In this document: in pieces, positions 7,612 through 10,705 of the stretch
Layout of the letters: each line of letters opens with the position of its first letter
How positions within the stretch are numbered: position 1 is the stretch's first letter
From: Clostridium sp.
Lineage (GTDB): Bacteria; Bacillota; Clostridia; Clostridiales; Clostridiaceae
Length of the DNA stretch: 10,705 nucleotides
Direction: 5' to 3'
Assembly: GCA_003539755.1 (NCBI GenBank)
Contig: DPOH01000127.1
Coordinates: forward strand, 1 to 10,705
The notes under the pieces: generated by a model
What the model was told of the DNA's origin: nothing
The model's input: only the letters and a program-made list of their open reading frames with translations
The model's database searches: none
Translations under genes and position numbers: made by a program

Positions 7612-7617
7612 ATTATA
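7612..7617 (-). promoter_or_regulatory. -10 box of the ABC operon promoter
   Basis: On the minus strand these bases read TATAAT, a perfect sigma-A -10 hexamer, in the 216-bp gap between the terminator at 7686-7720 and the ATPase gene. The -35 position 17 bases upstream reads AACAAA, a poor match. This fits a promoter that needs an activator. The predicted leader is about 115 bases and contains the cre site. No riboswitch fold was recognised in the gap. Confidence 0.55.
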
Positions 7618-7647
7618 GTTTATATTAAGTAAAATTTGTTTATTTTA

Positions 7648-7669
7648 ATATTTCTAAAAGCATATTTCT
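7648..7669 (-). promoter_or_regulatory. Candidate direct-repeat activator site upstream of the ABC promoter
   Basis: On the minus strand AGAAATAT occurs twice (7662-7669 and 7648-7655), 14 bp apart, at roughly -45 to -65 relative to the expected start. AraC-family regulators such as the YesN-type protein encoded here bind direct repeats in this position at promoters with weak -35 boxes. The same octamer also occurs by chance elsewhere in this AT-rich window (for example 10-17 and 7759-7766), so support is modest. Confidence 0.3.
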
Positions 7670-7685
7670 TTAAATTTACAAAGAA

Positions 7686-7720
7686 AAACTGCCGATTAAA
7701 CACATTTTAATCGACAGTTT
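7686..7720 (-). terminator. Rho-independent terminator overlapping the stop of the sensor-binding-protein gene
   Basis: Arms 7706-7720 and 7686-7700 form a 15-bp stem (one G-U pair, core CTGTCGATTAAA) with a 5-base loop, followed on the minus strand by TTCTTTG. The 5' arm includes the last codons and the TAA of the 7707-9011 gene. It should separate the regulator/sensor transcript from the ABC operon. Confidence 0.8.
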
Positions 7721-9011
7721 TACTAGTTCTATTATTTTCTTCAGACCATGTTCTATTTATATTTCTTCTTATATTATCTGTATCAGCACTAATAATATAT
7801 TGTTGTACAAGATTATAATTTATATTTGACGCACTTTTTATTCTATTGAATTTCTCATGAATCAAGTTTTTTTCCATGTTTTTATTATATGCTAAATCTC
7901 CATCAAAATTCACACAAACATTATAATTACTTATATTATCAATCACTTCAGCAGTTCTATTACTATTTTTCATATTAGATTTTATATTTACTGCTTTTGC
8001 ATATCTATCATCTTCAAAAAGAAACTTCAAAAATTCTTTTGCTGCCTCAGGATATTTTGTATTTTTACTTATTCCTATTCTATAATCTCCATTTATTATT
8101 ATGTTCTTAGTTTCTGGAATTGGAAACATATCTATATCATTTTTATCCATCCCCATATCTTCTAATTGATTAATAAAATCAGAATTCCATATAATCATTG
8201 CAATGTTTCCATTAACCATATCAGATTTACATTGCATCCACTCATAATCAATTAAATTTTTTTCGCAATATCCATACTTATGTATTGCTCTAAGAAATTC
8301 CATTGATTTATAAATTTCACTCTCCGAGTCTAGTATATTATATGATTTATCTATCAATTTTTTTTCCATATTTAAATCATATAAATATGGAATTTTACTA
8401 ATCCAAGTATCCATAATCCAAGATTGTCTATAATTTAACGCTATTGGAGTTATATTATTGCTTTTTATTTTCTCACATACATTCCAAAACTCTTCATTAG
8501 TTTCAGGTACATTTTCTATTCCCAAACTATCAAATATGCGCTTATTATAAATAATGCCTTGCCATGAAAGAGATGTAGTTAATGCATATAACTTGCCATC
8601 ATTTCCCACGCCAAGATTATAATTATACATATCCTCTTCATTGAAGCCCAAATTATCTAGGGGCAATAGATATTTATCAAATTCATTATTAGTAATAATA
8701 CCTGGAATAACGGTTACATCCTCTAATTCCCCTACAGATGCCTTTCTTTGTAGTATTTCTTCTGCATCTCCCATAAGTTCTAATTTAACCTTAACATTTG
8801 GGTAAACATTTTCAAAATCAGTTATTAATTTATTTAATTCAATCTGCTTATCAGTTCTGTTACTTACAAATGTAATAGACCCATGAATTTCATTATCCAT
8901 TTCTTTTTCATTGCTAAATGGTGTCTTTATTCCAGTATATAAAATACCAATCTGTATTGAAATAAATAAGGTTGTTAAAATTCCAACCATAATTATTTTT
9001 CTTTTCTTCAT
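7707..9011 (-). CDS. Membrane-anchored solute-binding protein paralog, probable sugar sensor subunit
   Basis: This 434-residue protein belongs to the same extracellular solute-binding family as the lipoprotein at 4307-5590. Matching segments, this protein first: NRTDKQ (51-56) with HRTDMD, DVTVIPGIITNN (98-109) with DVLMLPANITKN, IIYNKRIFDSLGI (153-165) with FVYNSKVFEQAGI, RQSW (Trp198) with HDSW (Trp192), and GDYRIGISKNTK with PDYTMGVNKNSK. Seen: MKKRK then a hydrophobic helix at about 6-27, with no lipobox Cys, so it should stay anchored by an uncleaved helix. It lies 56 bases after the response regulator gene and is closed by its own terminator, not grouped with the permeases. Known precedents are AraP (AraPST) and XylFII (with LytS), binding proteins that feed a sensor kinase. 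Inferred: it senses the same sugar for the kinase at 10501. A transport role is the alternative. Confidence 0.85.
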   Translation of the reverse strand: MKKRKIIMVGILTTLFISIQIGILYTGIKTPFSNEKEMDNEIHGSITFVSNRTDKQIELNKLITDFENVYPNVKVKLELMGDAEEILQRKASVGELEDVTVIPGIITNNEFDKYLLPLDNLGFNEEDMYNYNLGVGNDGKLYALTTSLSWQGIIYNKRIFDSLGIENVPETNEEFWNVCEKIKSNNITPIALNYRQSWIMDTWISKIPYLYDLNMEKKLIDKSYNILDSESEIYKSMEFLRAIHKYGYCEKNLIDYEWMQCKSDMVNGNIAMIIWNSDFINQLEDMGMDKNDIDMFPIPETKNIIINGDYRIGISKNTKYPEAAKEFLKFLFEDDRYAKAVNIKSNMKNSNRTAEVIDNISNYNVCVNFDGDLAYNKNMEKNLIHEKFNRIKSASNINYNLVQQYIISADTDNIRRNINRTWSEENNRTSKTVD

Positions 9012-9031
9012 ATTTTACAACTACCCTTCTT

Positions 9032-9048
9032 AGAATGAAAAACATTCT
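9032..9048 (-). other. Small hairpin between regulator and sensor-binding-protein genes
   Basis: AGAATG and CATTCT form a 6-bp stem with a loop of five identical bases, in the 56-base gap upstream of the 7707-9011 gene. It lies just before that gene's AGAAGGG ribosome binding site, which is a rather distant 12 bases from the ATG. No T-tract follows, so it is not a terminator. It may affect translation of the binding protein. Confidence 0.35.
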
Positions 9049-9067
9049 TTCAAAAATATTATTTTAG

Positions 9068-10327
9068 TTAGCTAGGAAACATACTTTTAACCTTATCATC
9101 ATTATTTCTAAAGCTATTTGGTGTTACTCCTGTTATTTTCTTGAAAGCTCGTCCAAAAGTTATTGAATCACTATATCCAACCTTTTCAGCAACTTCATAC
9201 ACCTTAAGATTAGTAGTAATTAACATTTCTTTAGCTTTTCTAATTCTATATTTCGATATAAACTCATAAAAGCCTTCCCCTGTTTCCTTTTTAAATAGTT
9301 CAGATAAATAATTTTGACTTAAGAACACTTCATCAGCAACATCTTTCAAAGTTATATTTTTATTAAAATTATTTACAATATATTCTTTTGCTAATCTAAT
9401 TGCAGTATTATTTGATGTATTATTATCTTCATTTAAAATTTGTGCAAGTTTTTCTGAATTTCCCAAGTAATATTTTTGTATATTACAATTATTATAAATA
9501 TTATCATACATATTCTTTACTATTTCTGATTGCCTTCTTAGCGTCCACACTTCTTCTGTAGCCTCTAATATATAAGGACTTAGTCCTTCATTTAAAAACA
9601 TATCTGTACTATCTTCAATAAAATTAATAATTTCTTTAATACCATTAACTATTTTTTTATTAAAATAGAATAATATATAGACGCTATTTTTAAAGTTAAA
9701 TATCAAATACTCAATATAATCATATTTTTTAATTATATCCTTTACATAATTTGTAATAACATTATTCCTTTCAAATGCTTTTATAACTATCAATTTATAT
9801 ACATAATTTTCATCAAGCTGTATATTATCAAGCAATATAGAATCATTGTTTATTTCAATATCTTTTTTTGAAAAAAGTATTTTCTTAAAGAAATCCTTTT
9901 TCAAAATATCTAAGGATACTTTCATAATACTTTCTTTATTTTTCTTTTCACCTATTCTATCTCTTGCTTCTTTTAATACTTTTTCTAATTCCTCTGTTTT
10001 TATTGGTTTTAACAAATAATTAAATGCACCAAGTTTCATAGTATCTCTAACATAACTAAATTCATCATATCCACTCAAAACTACAAATAATGGCTTTTCC
10101 TTACACTCCTTACTTGCTTTTTCAATTAGTTCGATTCCAGTCATTTTCGGCATTTTTATATCTGTTACCACTAAATCTACTTCTCCTTGATTATCTCTTA
10201 TGTAATCTAAGGCATCGCTTCCATTTTTTAGATCTGCAATAACTTTATTATCCTCAGATAATCTCTCAATTAATTTTTTTAATCCTTTTCTTATTATGTT
10301 ATCATCATCAACAACTAATATCCTCAT
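9068..10327 (-). CDS. YesN-type response regulator (REC plus AraC-family DNA-binding domain)
   Basis: This 419-residue transcriptional regulator is the output half of a two-component system. Seen: a receiver domain at about 1-122 with acidic pocket Asp7-Asp9, phospho-acceptor Asp56 (VVTDIKMP), switch Ser85 (VVLSGYDEF) and Lys107 (LLKPIK). A linker region of about 125-305 follows that I cannot assign to a named domain. The C-terminal AraC-type domain (about 308-408) has helix-turn-helix motifs near 325-347 (ITLKDVADEVFLSQNYLSELF) and 374-396 (LKVYEVAEKVGYSDSITFGRAF), then GVTPNSFR. GAGGAGG lies four bases before the ATG. It is divergent from the kinase gene at 10501, its probable partner, and upstream of the anchored binding protein. 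Inferred target: the promoter in 7491-7706. Family assignment is firm; the target is inferred. Confidence 0.95.
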   Translation of the reverse strand: MRILVVDDDNIIRKGLKKLIERLSEDNKVIADLKNGSDALDYIRDNQGEVDLVVTDIKMPKMTGIELIEKASKECKEKPLFVVLSGYDEFSYVRDTMKLGAFNYLLKPIKTEELEKVLKEARDRIGEKKNKESIMKVSLDILKKDFFKKILFSKKDIEINNDSILLDNIQLDENYVYKLIVIKAFERNNVITNYVKDIIKKYDYIEYLIFNFKNSVYILFYFNKKIVNGIKEIINFIEDSTDMFLNEGLSPYILEATEEVWTLRRQSEIVKNMYDNIYNNCNIQKYYLGNSEKLAQILNEDNNTSNNTAIRLAKEYIVNNFNKNITLKDVADEVFLSQNYLSELFKKETGEGFYEFISKYRIRKAKEMLITTNLKVYEVAEKVGYSDSITFGRAFKKITGVTPNSFRNNDDKVKSMFPS

Positions 10328-10397
10328 TTTGCCTCCTCGAATTAAAATCCCATATAAATTTTTAATAACCCCAATATTACAAGAAGAACCATTTTTA

Positions 10398-10426
10398 TTG
10401 AATATTTAACAAATATATTATATATT
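10398..10426 (+). promoter_or_regulatory. Candidate promoter of the histidine kinase gene
   Basis: TTGAAT (10398-10403) and TATATT (10421-10426) are separated by 17 bases and give an expected start near 10433, about 68 bases before the kinase ATG. The match is 4/6 and 5/6 to sigma-A boxes. The region is highly AT-rich, so a chance match is possible. Confidence 0.45.
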
Positions 10427-10429
10427 GTA

Positions 10430-10457
10430 ATTATACATCGAAAACGATTATATTCAA
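10430..10457 (-). promoter_or_regulatory. Candidate promoter of the response regulator gene
   Basis: On the minus strand TTGAAT (10457-10452) is followed after 16 bases by a perfect TATAAT (10435-10430). The start would be near 10423, giving a leader of about 95 bases before the regulator ATG. It overlaps the divergent kinase promoter, and its spacer contains the inverted repeat at 10437-10448. Confidence 0.55.
10437..10452. promoter_or_regulatory. Operator-like inverted repeat / cre-like site in the divergent promoter region
   Basis: ATCG-AAAA-CGAT (10437-10448) is a perfect 4+4 inverted repeat in an otherwise nearly GC-free stretch. Shifted slightly, CGAAAACGATTATA (10439-10452) fits the cre consensus TGWAANCGNTNWCA except at positions 1 and 13. 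It lies in the spacer of the regulator promoter and just after the expected kinase start. A LacI/CcpA-family protein bound here could shut both genes. Confidence 0.5.
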
Positions 10458-10500
10458 ACTAATTTTATTTAAATATTATGCAAAGTAGGTAGATAAAGTC

Positions 10501-10705
10501 ATGTTTTCACTTAATAAAAATTTATCAATAAAAAAATTGACATTAATTATATTTACAGTTATGTATATAATATTTTTATTAGTTACTGGAATAAATTTAT
10601 ATTCTTATTCTAAATATGAATTTAATAAAACAGAAAAATTAATATGTAACTATAATACAAGTTTAAGTCAACAAATAAATCAAAAATTAAATAATGTAAT
10701 TGATG
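10501..10705 (+). CDS. Sensor histidine kinase, N-terminal part only (YesM-type expected)
   Basis: The gene runs off the right edge; 68 codons are visible. Seen: MFSLNKNLSIKK, then a hydrophobic membrane helix at about 13-34 and the start of an extracytoplasmic region rich in Asn, Gln and Lys (SLSQQINQKLNNVID) that looks helical. This matches the amino end of YesM-like kinases, which have two membrane helices around an extracellular sensor domain, but the HAMP and kinase domains lie outside the window. An in-frame TAG at 10486-10488 excludes a longer upstream start, and AGTAGGT lies ten bases before the ATG. Divergence from the YesN-type regulator gene is the main reason for the call. A LytS-like sensor cannot be excluded. 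Confidence 0.7.
   Translation, partial: MFSLNKNLSIKKLTLIIFTVMYIIFLLVTGINLYSYSKYEFNKTEKLICNYNTSLSQQINQKLNNVID

Noticed and set aside
7491..7706. Possible riboswitch or small RNA in the gap before the ATPase gene
   Set aside because: Apart from the terminator of the preceding gene, the -10 box, the repeats and the cre site, I see no stable fold or known riboswitch core. The region is mostly plain A/T.

Overview
The window is very AT-rich, with clostridial-type ribosome binding sites (GGAGG, GAGGAGG, AGGAG) and AT-rich coding sequence. Every complete gene resembles a Firmicutes carbohydrate-uptake family. This points to a Clostridium sensu stricto-type anaerobe; the species cannot be told from the sequence. 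It reads as a carbohydrate-utilisation locus with its own sensing system, most likely for beta-mannosides (plant mannan oligosaccharides or Man-GlcNAc-type glycans). The substrate is inferred from the GH130 enzyme, not shown by the transporter.

Layout, right to left. At the right edge the start of a membrane histidine kinase gene (10501 onward, + strand, cut by the window) diverges from a YesN-type response regulator (10327-9068, - strand). The regulator is followed by a solute-binding-protein paralog that has a membrane anchor in place of a lipobox (9011-7707), closed by a strong terminator (7686-7720). After a 216-bp regulatory gap with a -10 box and a good CcpA (cre) site comes a long - strand gene cluster: a MalK/UgpC-type ATPase (7490-6372), a YesL/DUF624 membrane protein (6348-5671), a lipoprotein solute-binding protein (5590-4307), an intra-operon hairpin (4244-4287), two MalF/MalG-type permeases (4215-3271 and 3267-2419) and a GH130 phosphorylase-like enzyme (2345-1329). 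A terminator (1274-1310) separates these from a possible 15-codon ORF (1256-1209) and an SGNH esterase-like gene (1177-56).

Working model (inference). The anchored binding protein and the kinase sense an oligosaccharide outside the cell, and the YesN regulator switches on the ABC operon. The lipoprotein, the two permeases and the ATPase import the sugar. The SGNH enzyme, which has no signal peptide, would remove acyl groups in the cytoplasm, and the GH130 enzyme would cleave the beta-mannosidic bond with phosphate to give mannose 1-phosphate. CcpA-like sites at both control regions suggest repression when better sugars are present. There is no gene-free stretch above 300 bases; the largest gaps are 7491-7706, 10328-10500 and 1178-1328, and each is described below. 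No tRNA, rRNA, CRISPR, transposon or clear riboswitch was seen.
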